64,000 bases of DNA from assembly GCA_964460845.1 (NCBI GenBank), contig CAYWRZ010000014.1, forward strand, positions 18,036-82,035, given 5' to 3'. The stretch's first letter is position 1; each line of letters starts with the position of its first letter. Source of the stretch: CAYWRZ01 sp964460845 (lineage in GTDB: Bacteria; Bacteroidota; Bacteroidia; Flavobacteriales_D; UBA2798). Below, in pieces: positions 35,397-44,594 of the stretch. A model generated the notes under the pieces. That model saw nothing but the letters and a program-made list of their open reading frames with translations. It made no database searches and was not told where the DNA came from. The translations under genes and the position numbers were made by a program.

Positions 35397-36068
35397 TTAA
35401 TCCCTATCGTCGCGTATTTCTTCGTAATCGGTGAACCCACCGTCGTTATCGTGCCTATCATCGTCGTTCCGGTTGCGGCGGGAGTAGTTGCCGCTCAGAA
35501 TATCCATAAAGGAGGAAATAAGCCCGGCAGTTACTACCACGCTTTTTATAAGCATGATCAGCAGGAAAAATACGCCTATCAGCCCGATGATCCACCCGAT
35601 AACCGGAGTGTCATAAATTTCTCTTATCGTGCCGTAAAACCAAAGGTTTACGTCGTTTTCCATAATATGCGGATGGGTCAGACAGAAGGAAAAATAGACC
35701 AAACTGGCAATAATGCTGAGCGATTCGGCAGCCAGGTTAGGCTTTTCCTGTACCACTTGCCGGTTGTTAAACTGAATGATAAGCCGTCGTCTTTCGAGCC
35801 TGCCGGTAAGGTAGGAATACAGCACCAGCATACCTATAATAGTCAGGAAAATTCGAGGCGATTGTGGTTTTTCAATGTATTCTAAGGTTTGCATCGCGCT
35901 GAGTGAGACCAACAGGTAGAGGTTAACCAACTGGAAAATATAAATTTCGATACGGCCACGCGACTGAAAACCGGTAATAAGCCGGTAGAGAAACATAAAA
36001 AATCCCCAGATGAGACTGAACACGATAAAAACGATACCGAGACCGAAAATGTACTTAAGGAGTTCCAA
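35397..36068 (-). CDS. Polytopic membrane protein with acidic tail
   Basis: A 223-residue protein with about five hydrophobic segments (residues 5-30, 45-60, 72-88, 120-135 and 155-190) and a hydrophilic C-terminus rich in Asp, Asn and Arg (SRRNRNDDDRHDNDGGFTD). No conserved enzymatic motif was recognised. The tail could bind metal or remain disordered in the cytosol. No operon partner is evident; a 240-base gap separates it from the transglutaminase-like gene upstream. Confidence 0.7.
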   Translation of the reverse strand: MELLKYIFGLGIVFIVFSLIWGFFMFLYRLITGFQSRGRIEIYIFQLVNLYLLVSLSAMQTLEYIEKPQSPRIFLTIIGMLVLYSYLTGRLERRRLIIQFNNRQVVQEKPNLAAESLSIIASLVYFSFCLTHPHIMENDVNLWFYGTIREIYDTPVIGWIIGLIGVFFLLIMLIKSVVVTAGLISSFMDILSGNYSRRNRNDDDRHDNDGGFTDYEEIRDDRD

Positions 36069-36308
36069 GAGAAATGAGTTTAAGGATTGAAAATGTGAGG
36101 TGATTTATCAAAAATAGATTCGCTTTTCTTTCTGTATTACATTCGGTAAATCCGTTTTGAAGCCCATCTGAGCCCCGTATTACGTACATTACACTAAAGT
36201 AGCTAAAATTCCTTAATGCATTTGTATTTTGCCGAAGCAAGGCGCAATTGTTGGCTGATAGTAGGCAGTTATTTCGTGAATTCAGGCAAAATGGAATGGA
36301 GTGATAAA

Positions 36309-37289
36309 TCAGATCCGCAGCTCCGAACGGCGAATGGTGCTTTGGTATTTCCCGCCGGGGTAATAATCGTTGTAATCGAAATTTAACCATACCCTGCCGT
36401 TTTCATCCACATGGTAATAAATAGGCTGATCCTGATTTTCTTTTACAAAAAGAACCTGACGAATAAGATAGCTGATATTTTCCAAATCTTTAACGGTACC
36501 CGCCAATACTTCGGGATACACGTGCCCGATCGATCCCTGCTCGGTCTGTACGGTAGTGCGAACCAGCTTCACTTCCCCGCCGATGGCCTTGATACAGGCC
36601 GCCATCAGGATAGAGTAATCGTCGCAGTCGCCTTTAAAACGCCCGTCACTTTTTAGCTGACGTACAGTCTCCGAAGCCTTTGCAAAATACTCGTCCGACA
36701 CCGGATCAAACACATACCTCCAGCGCTTGCGTATTTCCTTAAATACCGAAAAAAACTGTATAATCTTACGGTTCGAATTGTTGACGTACTCTTCAAAATG
36801 CATCACGGCAATATCGGCCGCATAATTACGCACCGACTCGCTGCGGTAGTCGATGGCTTCCCGAAACTGGCTGGCTAACCCGAAAACGGCATCTTCCGGA
36901 TTCCGATTGTCGAAACGAAAGCGGATGGCCGAATGGTTGATTCCGTGCAGAAAAGCCGAATAATCGCTGTAAAGCTGCCTGAACGTGTAATGCCCGGTAA
37001 AGCTCGTAATGCTCAAGGCCAGCAGGCCGCCTGCAAAAAACAGGTAAAGGAAATACCTTATGCGCCGTGCCAGTATATACACGGTAGTAAAGACCACCGC
37101 AAAAGTAAGCACATGGTCTATACGCACGCCTTCGGTAAAAGGCAGATATACCGGAGGAATATGGTTGTAAATAATGATAAACAGCGGAAAGCTCACCACA
37201 CATACAATGAGGATAAGCAGCACCACCTGCACAATGCCCGGCGTTTTACGGATGGATTTTGTATCTTTAGAAGGTTCCGTCACATTCAC
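36309..37289 (-). CDS. Membrane-anchored transglutaminase-like cysteine protease-fold protein
   Basis: The 326-residue protein has three N-terminal transmembrane segments (about residues 18-40, 55-75 and 80-100) and a C-terminal transglutaminase-core domain. The triad is complete: Cys in FKGDCDDYSILMAAC, His in IGHVYPEV and Asp in VWLNFDYND. Bacterial members act as peptidases or cross-linkers; the target is unknown. The preceding linker (about residues 150-215) is helical. It is divergent from msrB. Confidence 0.85.
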   Translation of the reverse strand: MNVTEPSKDTKSIRKTPGIVQVVLLILIVCVVSFPLFIIIYNHIPPVYLPFTEGVRIDHVLTFAVVFTTVYILARRIRYFLYLFFAGGLLALSITSFTGHYTFRQLYSDYSAFLHGINHSAIRFRFDNRNPEDAVFGLASQFREAIDYRSESVRNYAADIAVMHFEEYVNNSNRKIIQFFSVFKEIRKRWRYVFDPVSDEYFAKASETVRQLKSDGRFKGDCDDYSILMAACIKAIGGEVKLVRTTVQTEQGSIGHVYPEVLAGTVKDLENISYLIRQVLFVKENQDQPIYYHVDENGRVWLNFDYNDYYPGGKYQSTIRRSELRI

Positions 37290-37380
37290 AAAAATAGGGA
37301 TTGCACAGCTATTTCCTACTCACGAAGATAAGTCCTTCCGGGTTTATTTCGCTGTACATCCGGTATTAATACTTCATCTA

Positions 37381-37779
37381 ATGGCATACGAAATCAGCAA
37401 ATCAGAAGAAGAATGGGCGAACGAGCTTCCGCCCGACGCATTCCGCGTACTCAGGCTGAAAGGTACCGAAAGACCTTTCAGCGGAGCCTATAACCTCCAT
37501 TTTGAAAAAGGGAAATACTACTGCCGGGGCTGCGGGGCCGAACTCTTTGACTCGGATTCAAAATTCGACGGCCATTGCGGCTGGCCCAGTTTCGACAGCG
37601 AGCTGGGAGAAGGACGCATACAACGCATCAGGGATCAGAGCCACGGAATGATTCGCATCGAAATTGTCTGCGCACGCTGCGGAGGACACCTCGGCCACGT
37701 GTTCGACGACGGACCTACCGAAACAGGCGAACGGTATTGCGTAAACTCCGTATCGCTTTCTTTTAAGCCCGAGGCTTAG
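37381..37779 (+). CDS. msrB: Peptide-methionine (R)-S-oxide reductase
   Basis: MsrB repairs methionine-R-sulfoxide in proteins. The ATG at 37381 gives 132 residues with the zinc-binding pairs C48/C51 (YYCRGC) and C97/C100 (CARC), the substrate segment HCGWPSF and the catalytic Cys120 in RYCVNS. Longer frames upstream overlap the start of the divergent gene and add nothing conserved. The 3' end overlaps by four bases the convergent CoA-binding gene. Confidence 0.95.
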   Translation: MAYEISKSEEEWANELPPDAFRVLRLKGTERPFSGAYNLHFEKGKYYCRGCGAELFDSDSKFDGHCGWPSFDSELGEGRIQRIRDQSHGMIRIEIVCARCGGHLGHVFDDGPTETGERYCVNSVSLSFKPEA

Positions 37780-38135
37780 TATTGCCCCGTATTGAGCAGC
37801 ACCAGGGTACAGGCTTCTTCGGTTTTTATGCCCTGCTTTGCCAATAATGCCTCGAACACCTGATTTTCGGCGCCGGGGTTAAAAATTACCCGCTCCGGCT
37901 TCAGTCCGATGATATAGTCATAATAAGCCGGCTGCCGCGCAGGATTGAGGTATAAAGTGACTGTGTGCACGTCTTTCCATTCAGGTGTATTTTTGACAAT
38001 GGGTACGTCTTCCACTTTTCCTTCCCGCAATCCGATAGCATATACCGGGTGCTGGTACCGTCTGAGGTTGTGTATAGCCATATTCGAATACCGCTCCGGA
38101 TTTTCGCTGGCGCCTATTACCAATGTAGGTTTCAT
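37776..38135 (-). CDS. CoA-binding domain protein
   Basis: A 119-residue single-domain Rossmann protein of the CoA_binding_2 type. It starts LVIGASENPERYSNMA and shows HPVYAIGLREG, VTLYLNPARQP and VIFNPGAENQ, typical of succinyl-CoA-ligase-like CoA-binding folds. Its start overlaps the stop of the epimerase gene (ATGA, same strand), so the two are coupled; its stop overlaps the convergent msrB stop. Role unknown; a regulatory or CoA-protecting function has been proposed for relatives. Confidence 0.88.
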   Translation of the reverse strand: MKPTLVIGASENPERYSNMAIHNLRRYQHPVYAIGLREGKVEDVPIVKNTPEWKDVHTVTLYLNPARQPAYYDYIIGLKPERVIFNPGAENQVFEALLAKQGIKTEEACTLVLLNTGQY

Positions 38136-39154
38136 AGTTCTTCAAATTTAAGGGGATCGGCCAAACGAAGCTGCGTGGTTTCACAATACCCCCTGCGTAT
38201 AGCGAAACCCGTAAACGGGTCGTTGCGAATCAGGTAAGGCCCGTCCAAATCAAGCAGATCCGAGCCCGGGGCAAGCTGCGAAGCATGATACACGCCGCAG
38301 GAAGATTCGGACATACAGCCCGTCAGCACAAATTTACCGCTTTTCTGCGCAGTTTGTATCATCAATGCGGCAGGTCCCAAACCACCGCACTTGAGAATTT
38401 TCACGTTAATTCCGTGAAAAGCATTCAGCACTTCCGGCAGGTCTTCGGGAGTTTGTACCGACTCGTCGGCGATAAGGGGCAGCGGACTACGGGCGCTTAG
38501 CCAGGCATGACTGTGTAAATCCTGCCTTACAAAAGGCTGCTCGATAAGCAGTACGCCCAGTTCTTTCAAGGCATAAGCCAGTTCAAGAGCCTGCGAAGGG
38601 TTGTCCCAACCCTGGTTCACATCGACACAGAAAGGCTTATCCGTCATACTGCGGACATAGCGCACATACGCCAAATCGTCGGTTTGCCCGAGCTTGAGTT
38701 TAAGCAGGGGGAAATCGCTTGCTTCTTCGAGCTTTTGAACGGTTTCGGTGGCATCGCCCATGCCTAGCGTAAACGTGCAACGCGGAGCCAGTTTAGAAGG
38801 AGAGACCGGTAAAAGAGGGGGGAAGGGGTTATCCAGTTGTGCGCAAAGGTGCCTGAAAGCCGTTTCGACGGCACATTTCGCGGCATAATTACCCGGAGCG
38901 CAAGTGGCGAGGTAGCTGGTAAATGCTTCTGCTTCGCTGCTTTGGTAACGATCAGGCAGCTTGAGTCCTGCTGCAAATGCAATCACCGAAGACTGTGTTT
39001 CGGGCAGATAGGGCGGGAGTGTAGCTTCGCCATAGCCATCCATCCCTTCGTGCGAGAGGCGTACATATACCGTGTGGGTTCCTGTGCGTTCGCCCGTCGC
39101 CAGCCTGAAGGGATGCGTAAATTCGAGATACCGGGTAGCTACCGAAAGCTTCAT
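38132..39154 (-). CDS. Dipeptide epimerase (L-Ala-D/L-Glu epimerase type, enolase superfamily)
   Basis: It probably recycles murein peptides by epimerising L-Ala-D-Glu. The 340-residue protein (start at 39154, MKLSVATRYLEF; an upstream ATG adds nine residues) has the catalytic base pair LLKLKLG, metal ligands in FCVDVNQ, LIEQPF and IADESV, and the second catalytic Lys in VKILKCGG. This is the muconate-lactonising subgroup layout. The exact dipeptide preference cannot be read without structural comparison. Coupled with the CoA-binding gene. Confidence 0.9.
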   Translation of the reverse strand: MKLSVATRYLEFTHPFRLATGERTGTHTVYVRLSHEGMDGYGEATLPPYLPETQSSVIAFAAGLKLPDRYQSSEAEAFTSYLATCAPGNYAAKCAVETAFRHLCAQLDNPFPPLLPVSPSKLAPRCTFTLGMGDATETVQKLEEASDFPLLKLKLGQTDDLAYVRYVRSMTDKPFCVDVNQGWDNPSQALELAYALKELGVLLIEQPFVRQDLHSHAWLSARSPLPLIADESVQTPEDLPEVLNAFHGINVKILKCGGLGPAALMIQTAQKSGKFVLTGCMSESSCGVYHASQLAPGSDLLDLDGPYLIRNDPFTGFAIRRGYCETTQLRLADPLKFEEL

Positions 39155-39258
39155 ACCGGTAAAGCTATTCCAAAAAAACATACGGCGCTAAGCGAAAGCC
39201 TCCTGATTATGAAAAGGGTGCTGTTTATACCGACCTGAGACTGTATCGGAAATGTCCG

Positions 39259-39266
39259 TAACTTTG
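39259..39266 (+). promoter_or_regulatory. -7 box with very short leader
   Basis: TAACTTTG fits the Bacteroidota -7 consensus TAnnTTTG exactly and lies 14 bases before the ATG at 39281, implying a short 5' leader. No good -33 TTG is visible at the proper spacing. Confidence 0.5.
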
Positions 39267-39280
39267 CAGCGATTGAGGTT

Positions 39281-39697
39281 ATGGAAGAAGATATAGAAAG
39301 AAATCCGGCGGAGGATTATCTCCGGCTCAAAGAGTGGTTTAAGACGGGCAAAGCGAATCTCCGAAAAGAGTTTCGGCGCAACCGTGAGGTAGCGCGCGAG
39401 CTGGGGCATAATGCCGAACAGGCGCTGCAGGATTTACGCTCGGGTAAAGTGCGCACCGACAAAGTAGCGGCTCGCAATCTTCGCAAGACCCTTATAAATG
39501 CCGTAAAGGCGGCTGGAATTACAGGCATATTTGTGCTTCCGGGCGGAGCCTTCGGCTTGCTGGCTTTGCGCAGGCTGCTCAAAACCAAGGAAGCCCGCGA
39601 ATGGGGTATGGAGAATCTGCTTACACTCACCGTCGAAGAATCGGCCCGTATCGAAAAAGAACAGGATTTGGAAAAAAAAGATCCGGAAACGGAATAG
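39281..39697 (+). CDS. Small charged protein with one hydrophobic segment
   Basis: A 138-residue protein, strongly charged, with a single membrane-like segment (about residues 75-95, ITGIFVLPGGAFGLLALRRL). The arrangement of a helix, a proline-glycine containing hydrophobic stretch and LRRLLK resembles the LETM1-like ribosome-binding segment seen in some proteins of this phylum; that is a weak similarity judged by eye. It has a good promoter box and a following gene 39 bases on. Function unknown. Confidence 0.7.
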   Translation: MEEDIERNPAEDYLRLKEWFKTGKANLRKEFRRNREVARELGHNAEQALQDLRSGKVRTDKVAARNLRKTLINAVKAAGITGIFVLPGGAFGLLALRRLLKTKEAREWGMENLLTLTVEESARIEKEQDLEKKDPETE

Positions 39698-39736
39698 AAT
39701 TTGTATTTTACCCTTACCTGACCGACAAGATTTTTT

Positions 39737-40477
39737 GTGTTGAACCCGAGCCGCCTCTTTTTTCTGCTTATCGTATTGCTGACCCCTTCGGTGGTCTGGT
39801 CACAACAGACCGATACCCTTCGTCTTAAAGTTAAAGTAATCGACAGCGAAAATTCGTTCGTTTGGATAAATTATATGGCGGTCAACAAACGCACGGGCAC
39901 AGGCGCTTTTGGTGATCGCAACGGTACTTTTGAGATGCGTATCCGTCCTGCCGATACCATTACCATTTCTGCACGCGATTATCATACACTCAATTTATGC
40001 TTCCGCGATTCGACCTGGGAAAAAGGTAAAATTTGGGAAGTAAAGCTGGAAAAAAAGCCCCTGGAGCTTAAAACTATCGAGATCAGAGCCGATCGTGAGT
40101 TTACCGAAATCGAAAAAGACATACAAAGGCTGGAAAAACGCAAGACCTCGTCCTATAGTGAATACGGTTCTCTCGAAAGTCCCATCACCGCATTGTATGA
40201 GCGCTTTAGCCGTATCGAAAGGCAAAAGCAAAAAGTAGCCGAGCTGGAGTACGAAGACGCCAAACGCGATCTCTTGCGCGAGCTTTTGGCCAAGTATGTA
40301 AAAGGAGATATTATTTCGCTCAGCGAAGAAGAATTTGACGATTTTATCTTTTTCTGCAACCCTGATATGAATTTTCTGCGCTCGGTTTCGCAGTACGATC
40401 TGATTATGTATTTCAAAATCAGGTTCGAAGAGTACAGCTATTACGTACGCGGTAACCGGGGCGAATTAAAAGACTGA
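39737..40477 (+). CDS. Secreted protein with carboxypeptidase-regulatory-like domain
   Basis: A 246-residue protein starting at a GTG (39737; TTG at 39740 is equally possible) with a signal peptide ending VVWSQ. Residues 25-125 resemble the carboxypeptidase-D-like regulatory fold (ITISARDYHTLNL, WEVKLEKKPLELKTIEI). A helical, charged C-terminal half follows, rich in Glu and Lys. Similar small periplasmic proteins are common in the phylum without known roles. It follows the 39281 gene on the same strand. Confidence 0.75.
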   Translation: MLNPSRLFFLLIVLLTPSVVWSQQTDTLRLKVKVIDSENSFVWINYMAVNKRTGTGAFGDRNGTFEMRIRPADTITISARDYHTLNLCFRDSTWEKGKIWEVKLEKKPLELKTIEIRADREFTEIEKDIQRLEKRKTSSYSEYGSLESPITALYERFSRIERQKQKVAELEYEDAKRDLLRELLAKYVKGDIISLSEEEFDDFIFFCNPDMNFLRSVSQYDLIMYFKIRFEEYSYYVRGNRGELKD

Positions 40478-40484
40478 TATACGC

Positions 40485-40513
40485 AAAAAAGGAGAGATCG
40501 GAGACCTCTCCTT
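40485..40513 (-). terminator. Intrinsic terminator of the haem lipoprotein gene
   Basis: AAGGAGAG (40489-40496) pairs with CTCTCCTT (40506-40513); read on the minus strand the stem is followed by a T-run (40485-40490). It sits just past the stop of the 40534 gene, and could also stop the convergent 39737 transcript. Confidence 0.75.
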
Positions 40514-40533
40514 CGCAGCAGTGTGCAGTAAAA

Positions 40534-41838
40534 TTAAGGAGCCTGGTAAGGTGTCCTTCGTTTGGCCCGCGTAAAGCTCCAGATAAAATCAAGCTGTTTG
40601 TAGGTGTATAATCGGTTAGAGATTCTTCCCCTTGCGATAAACCACTCAGGCTTCGGGCTTCCGTTATGGGTAAGGAAAGCATCGTATTGCGGATGTAGCG
40701 GATTGGGGTTTTTTACTCCGAATCCGAGTCCGTTAAAATAATGCTGTCCCCGGGGGTTTTCCGCTATTATAGCTTCTTGAATCTCTTTAGGAAGATCGGC
40801 AAATTCCATCGTACCTCCGTACGAAGACCTCGCATGGCAGGTAATGCAGGAAGAGGAGAGCATAAAGCTGTTTTCGAGCTGGGTATTGCCGAGCAGCGTG
40901 GGCTTCCCCTTATTGTCGGTATAATTGATCTGCGTGCCGCGCAGGATATAATTTTCCCATTTCGGATCCATGCCGGCCTGTCGGAAAAGCGCTTTCAGCT
41001 CGTCCGAAACCTTGCCTTCGGCATTTTTTCCAAAACGATCGACCGATTTGAGGCGAGGGAACAGACGCTCTATAATTTTAAGATCGGTATTGTCTTTGTG
41101 CTCGAAAGTGGCCCAGGTCCATTGCGGAATGTCTTTGGAAATGACATGAAGTCCGGTAAGACCGCGTAGCTCGGTTTCTCCGTTTTTATTGGTGAAATAC
41201 CGGTAATGATAGTGTGCTTTTTCGCCTTCCGAAATGGGTTTCCAAGTGGCTTTGATCTCCATGCTTTCTATCGGGGTTTGAATATCCTCGTGATTTTTTA
41301 AATACGCTTCAATTCCTTCCTGATAATACAGGTCGTGTTCGGCAATAAAATCATACAGGGCTTTATTGAGCCTTGTTTCAGAAATAAGCGCACCGATGTC
41401 GTCGTTTCCGCTCAGGTTTTTTAGCTTTTCCGGGGTATGTGGCGAAATGCCTAAGCGTTGTAATTGCAGGGGTGTTTCGTCGGTTTCTTCCAGGGGTGTG
41501 ATTTCGGGCTGTGACCCTTGTGTAGCGTTGCTTTTCAGGTTGGGAGTTTGCCAATCGGGTAATTGATTTGGATTTTTAAACAGTACAGGTGCCGAAATCC
41601 AGGATTCCCATACCGTTTTGCCTTCGGGCAGCGAAGAGGTATAAGGTTGGCTGATTTTTACAAACAGTTCCCAAGCAAATTTGTCGGGATTGTTCATGGC
41701 CGGATTCGGGTCGTAAGCGTCTGCTCGGCCAGACTCGGCCAATGCTTTTTGTTCATCCGGCTTTTGTTCCGAGCAGGAATACACCAATACAGTAGCGAAG
41801 GCAGCCGAAATAAAGAGTGCGACAAGGGTCTTTTTCAT
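40534..41838 (-). CDS. Lipoprotein with a single c-type haem site
   Basis: The 434-residue protein has a lipoprotein signal (LVYSCSEQ, lipidation at Cys22) and one haem-attachment motif, CITCHARSS, at about residues 335-343. The middle is unlike known small cytochromes: long and hydrophilic, with HYHYRYFTNKNGETELRG and WTWATFEHKDN. It could be a periplasm-facing or surface electron carrier, or an oxidase of the large monohaem type; I do not recognise the family. It is flanked by terminators on both sides and so is probably monocistronic. Confidence 0.8.
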   Translation of the reverse strand: MKKTLVALFISAAFATVLVYSCSEQKPDEQKALAESGRADAYDPNPAMNNPDKFAWELFVKISQPYTSSLPEGKTVWESWISAPVLFKNPNQLPDWQTPNLKSNATQGSQPEITPLEETDETPLQLQRLGISPHTPEKLKNLSGNDDIGALISETRLNKALYDFIAEHDLYYQEGIEAYLKNHEDIQTPIESMEIKATWKPISEGEKAHYHYRYFTNKNGETELRGLTGLHVISKDIPQWTWATFEHKDNTDLKIIERLFPRLKSVDRFGKNAEGKVSDELKALFRQAGMDPKWENYILRGTQINYTDNKGKPTLLGNTQLENSFMLSSSCITCHARSSYGGTMEFADLPKEIQEAIIAENPRGQHYFNGLGFGVKNPNPLHPQYDAFLTHNGSPKPEWFIARGRISNRLYTYKQLDFIWSFTRAKRRTPYQAP

Positions 41839-42019
41839 AAGCTATCGGTTAATACGTTTTATACACACGAAGTAACGCTATATCGACTCTTTATATAAGG
41901 GGATTATTCCCGTATCTGATACCGGCTTTTTTCCCGTTTCGACAGGTCGAATTTTTATCGAAAAATTTAGCATACAGGTTTTTTGGACGTACTAACCATT
42001 TAGTAAGCTAAAAGCCGTT

Positions 42020-42060
42020 AAAAAAAAGGCCGCACTTAACGAAAAGCGCAGCCTTTTTTT
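42020..42060. terminator. Bidirectional intrinsic terminator
   Basis: AAAAAAAGGC (42021-42030) pairs with GCCTTTTTTT (42051-42060), extended inside by GC/GC around one mismatch. It lies 16 bases after the 42076 stop on the minus strand; its T-run also works on the plus strand. Confidence 0.8.
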
Positions 42061-42075
42061 ATCCGGAATTATTTT

Positions 42076-44448
42076 TTAGCGACTCAGTACAATTCGCTGT
42101 GTAATGACACGCTGCGGATCGCGGTAACGCACCAGGTATATTCCGGGTGTTTGGCTCGAAAGGTCGAGCAGGACCTCTGTGTGCGCCGATGTGGGTATCA
42201 TCATCACCTGTTCGCCCAGCGTGTTGAGCACTTCGATAGCACCGTCGGCAGGTTGGGGCGTACGTATAGCTACATGGAAAATTCCGTTGCCCGGATTGGG
42301 CCATATAGTAAGATGACCCGCGTTTTCCACTTCTTTGACCGATACCGGACTTACGGTACGACAGCCGTTCTCAATTTCGGTTTGTACCGCTTCGTAACTT
42401 CCGTTTACAATATGCACGATTTCGCTCAGGCATACTTCCGTGTCGGTGAGCGAAGAATAATAAATACGGCAAAACGGAATACTTTCGGGGTTGCGGTTTA
42501 AAGCCGAATCGAGGTGCGAAATTCCGACGATTTTTTGCTGGCCGGGAATAAATACCGGAAGCACCGGAAAAGAAGGATCGTTGTAAAGGGACACTACATC
42601 GAGAATTTGCAATCCGCTTACGTTAAACTCGAACGCATTTACCAGGCTGTAGGGGTTTTTGATCCATACATCCATGTAATGATCGGTCAGGTTCAGCGTG
42701 TCCACACGCAGCGATACGGTTTGAAGGGTATTATAGATGCTGTAAGGAAAACGGCAGGCATTGTTGAACGAAGAGCCACGTAGCACACAATGGTTAACCA
42801 GCGCGGCGTCCCAGACGGTAATTTTACCGTCGTTGTTGAGGTCGTTACAGGAAGAAGGGGAGAGGTTTTGGCTTAAAATACGCTGCACATAAAGCTGTGC
42901 ATCTGTTGCATCGAGCGTAGCATCGGTATTCAGATCGCCGTATTTACGCGAACCTCCGCAATTGCCTTCACAATCCGCTTCTTCATTTCCGAAGGGCGTA
43001 CCGTTACAATCGACATAATCGGGGCAGTCGTCGCTAAACGCAAATTGTTTGACACCTGCACCGTCTTCAAAAATCCGGATACAGACCTGCGCCCAGTTGT
43101 TGTCGTACCGCGTTTCGTAACGTCCCAGCGCATCGGGCGACTGGTTCCAGTTAATTTTGACTGCCAGTACATATTCGCCGGGATCGACATCGGTAATATC
43201 CAACCATTGGCAATCGAGTCCGGCATCATATACATCGCCGCATCCGGCCGAAATACCCATATTGTTGCAGCCGTACTGTGCTTGTCCTCCGCCTCCACAT
43301 TCGAGATCCATTACACAAAATCCGTTTTTATAGCCGATAGGAATACGCTCGCCCGTGATTTTGTAAAGCGAATATTCGGCGTATCCTTCGTAATGCGCAT
43401 GACCATGACAGTTTTGGAAAGAAAACTGGTCCGGATTATTGCCCGGGTTACCGATAAAATAATCGAGCGTACCGATGTTTCTGATCCAGGTGGTAAAACG
43501 CAAAATTCTTCGTTGGCCGTAGCCGGTAAGGCAATTTTCTTCTACCCAGCAATTGGTCGAATTGATATAGGTAGCGTGTAAAGAATTTTCAATTTGCGAT
43601 TGCAGAATAATCAGATCGGGTCCGTCGGGACAGTTGGGGTCGGGGTAGAACAGGCAGTTGCCATCGCTAACCGTAGCCATAGGATTGTAGTTACAGGATT
43701 CGGGATCCATACAGCCGGTAATGGGGCCTGAGTAAGAAATGGACCAGTCTATCGCTCCGCTGCCACAGCTTCCGCCCGCATCCCCGATTCGGATAATATA
43801 CGTGATTCCGGCTTGAAGCGCAGCCGATACCCGGGCAAGATTGCCACATCCGCCACTGTTGTCGTCGTAATAAAGCGTACCCTGGTTAGTATTGTTCCAG
43901 TTGAGGTTGGTGCAGGTTTCGTACACCCATATTTTTGTGTCGCAGGTATTGCCGGGTTCGCAGGTAGTGATTTGGTACATACCCGATGCGTTGGGGGTAA
44001 AGCTGTACCATGAATTCGCCTGGGCTGCGGTAAAAGTGCCTGTGTTTACGGGAATAGCCATGTTGCAGGAATAGCCCGGCGGACAATTAAAATCGGTTCT
44101 TTCCTGATTTCCGAAATTGCCTCCCGAAGCGATCTGCACGCCATCGGCATAGACCCGATATGAGCCGTTGCCGTAGGTACAGCAGATACCGTCGCCGTAC
44201 GTATCGTATATCGTAAACGAAAGGCAGGTATTGGCCGGTACACAAAAAGTACCGCCACTCGCATTGCCCGTAGCCAGTATGCTGTTGTTGGCACTTCGGA
44301 TGTCCCAGGTGGTTTCGTTGGGGTAATTGTCGGGTGTAATTTGCACCACGATTTCCGTTTCTCCTGTAGCGCAGGCGGCTTTAGCCTGAGATGCCCCACA
44401 GTACATACAAAGCAATAGTAGCAGCGGATAGTATAGCCCTTTTTTCAT
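42076..44448 (-). CDS. Secreted lysyl-oxidase-like protein with dockerin-like segment and type IX sorting tail
   Basis: A 790-residue protein. A signal peptide (to about 24) is followed by Cys-rich beta domains (CLSFTIYDTYGDGICC, then a prepeptidase-like domain to about 235) and a lysyl oxidase domain at about 275-455. That domain has the copper motif H348-x-H350-x-H352 (NCHGHAHYEGYAEY). Lys374 in GYKNGFC and Tyr407 in DVYDAGLDCQWLDITDV align with the residues that form the lysine tyrosylquinone cofactor in animal LOX. A dockerin-like pair follows (GDLNTDATLDATDA, NDLNNDGKITVWDAA), then a type A sorting tail (LTIWPNPGNGIFHV to the end). Confidence 0.88.
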   Translation of the reverse strand: MKKGLYYPLLLLLCMYCGASQAKAACATGETEIVVQITPDNYPNETTWDIRSANNSILATGNASGGTFCVPANTCLSFTIYDTYGDGICCTYGNGSYRVYADGVQIASGGNFGNQERTDFNCPPGYSCNMAIPVNTGTFTAAQANSWYSFTPNASGMYQITTCEPGNTCDTKIWVYETCTNLNWNNTNQGTLYYDDNSGGCGNLARVSAALQAGITYIIRIGDAGGSCGSGAIDWSISYSGPITGCMDPESCNYNPMATVSDGNCLFYPDPNCPDGPDLIILQSQIENSLHATYINSTNCWVEENCLTGYGQRRILRFTTWIRNIGTLDYFIGNPGNNPDQFSFQNCHGHAHYEGYAEYSLYKITGERIPIGYKNGFCVMDLECGGGGQAQYGCNNMGISAGCGDVYDAGLDCQWLDITDVDPGEYVLAVKINWNQSPDALGRYETRYDNNWAQVCIRIFEDGAGVKQFAFSDDCPDYVDCNGTPFGNEEADCEGNCGGSRKYGDLNTDATLDATDAQLYVQRILSQNLSPSSCNDLNNDGKITVWDAALVNHCVLRGSSFNNACRFPYSIYNTLQTVSLRVDTLNLTDHYMDVWIKNPYSLVNAFEFNVSGLQILDVVSLYNDPSFPVLPVFIPGQQKIVGISHLDSALNRNPESIPFCRIYYSSLTDTEVCLSEIVHIVNGSYEAVQTEIENGCRTVSPVSVKEVENAGHLTIWPNPGNGIFHVAIRTPQPADGAIEVLNTLGEQVMMIPTSAHTEVLLDLSSQTPGIYLVRYRDPQRVITQRIVLSR

Positions 44449-44544
44449 AAAATAGGAATAGTATTAGCGTAGTACTTAGGTTACTTGATAAAGACTATTC
44501 CTGCAAGAAAAAGTTGCTTGTACTTTTGCAAACACTTATAATAC

Positions 44545-44578
44545 AAAAAGCCCCGACGAGAAATGTCGGGGCTTTTTT
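44545..44578 (-). terminator. Strong bidirectional terminator after HU
   Basis: AAAAGCCCCGACG and TGTCGGGGCTTTTTT form a nearly perfect stem of about 12 base pairs with a short loop, A-run and T-run on either side. It ends the leftward HU transcript 17 bases past its stop. Confidence 0.92.
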
Positions 44579-44594
44579 CGGAAAATCAGTGAGA

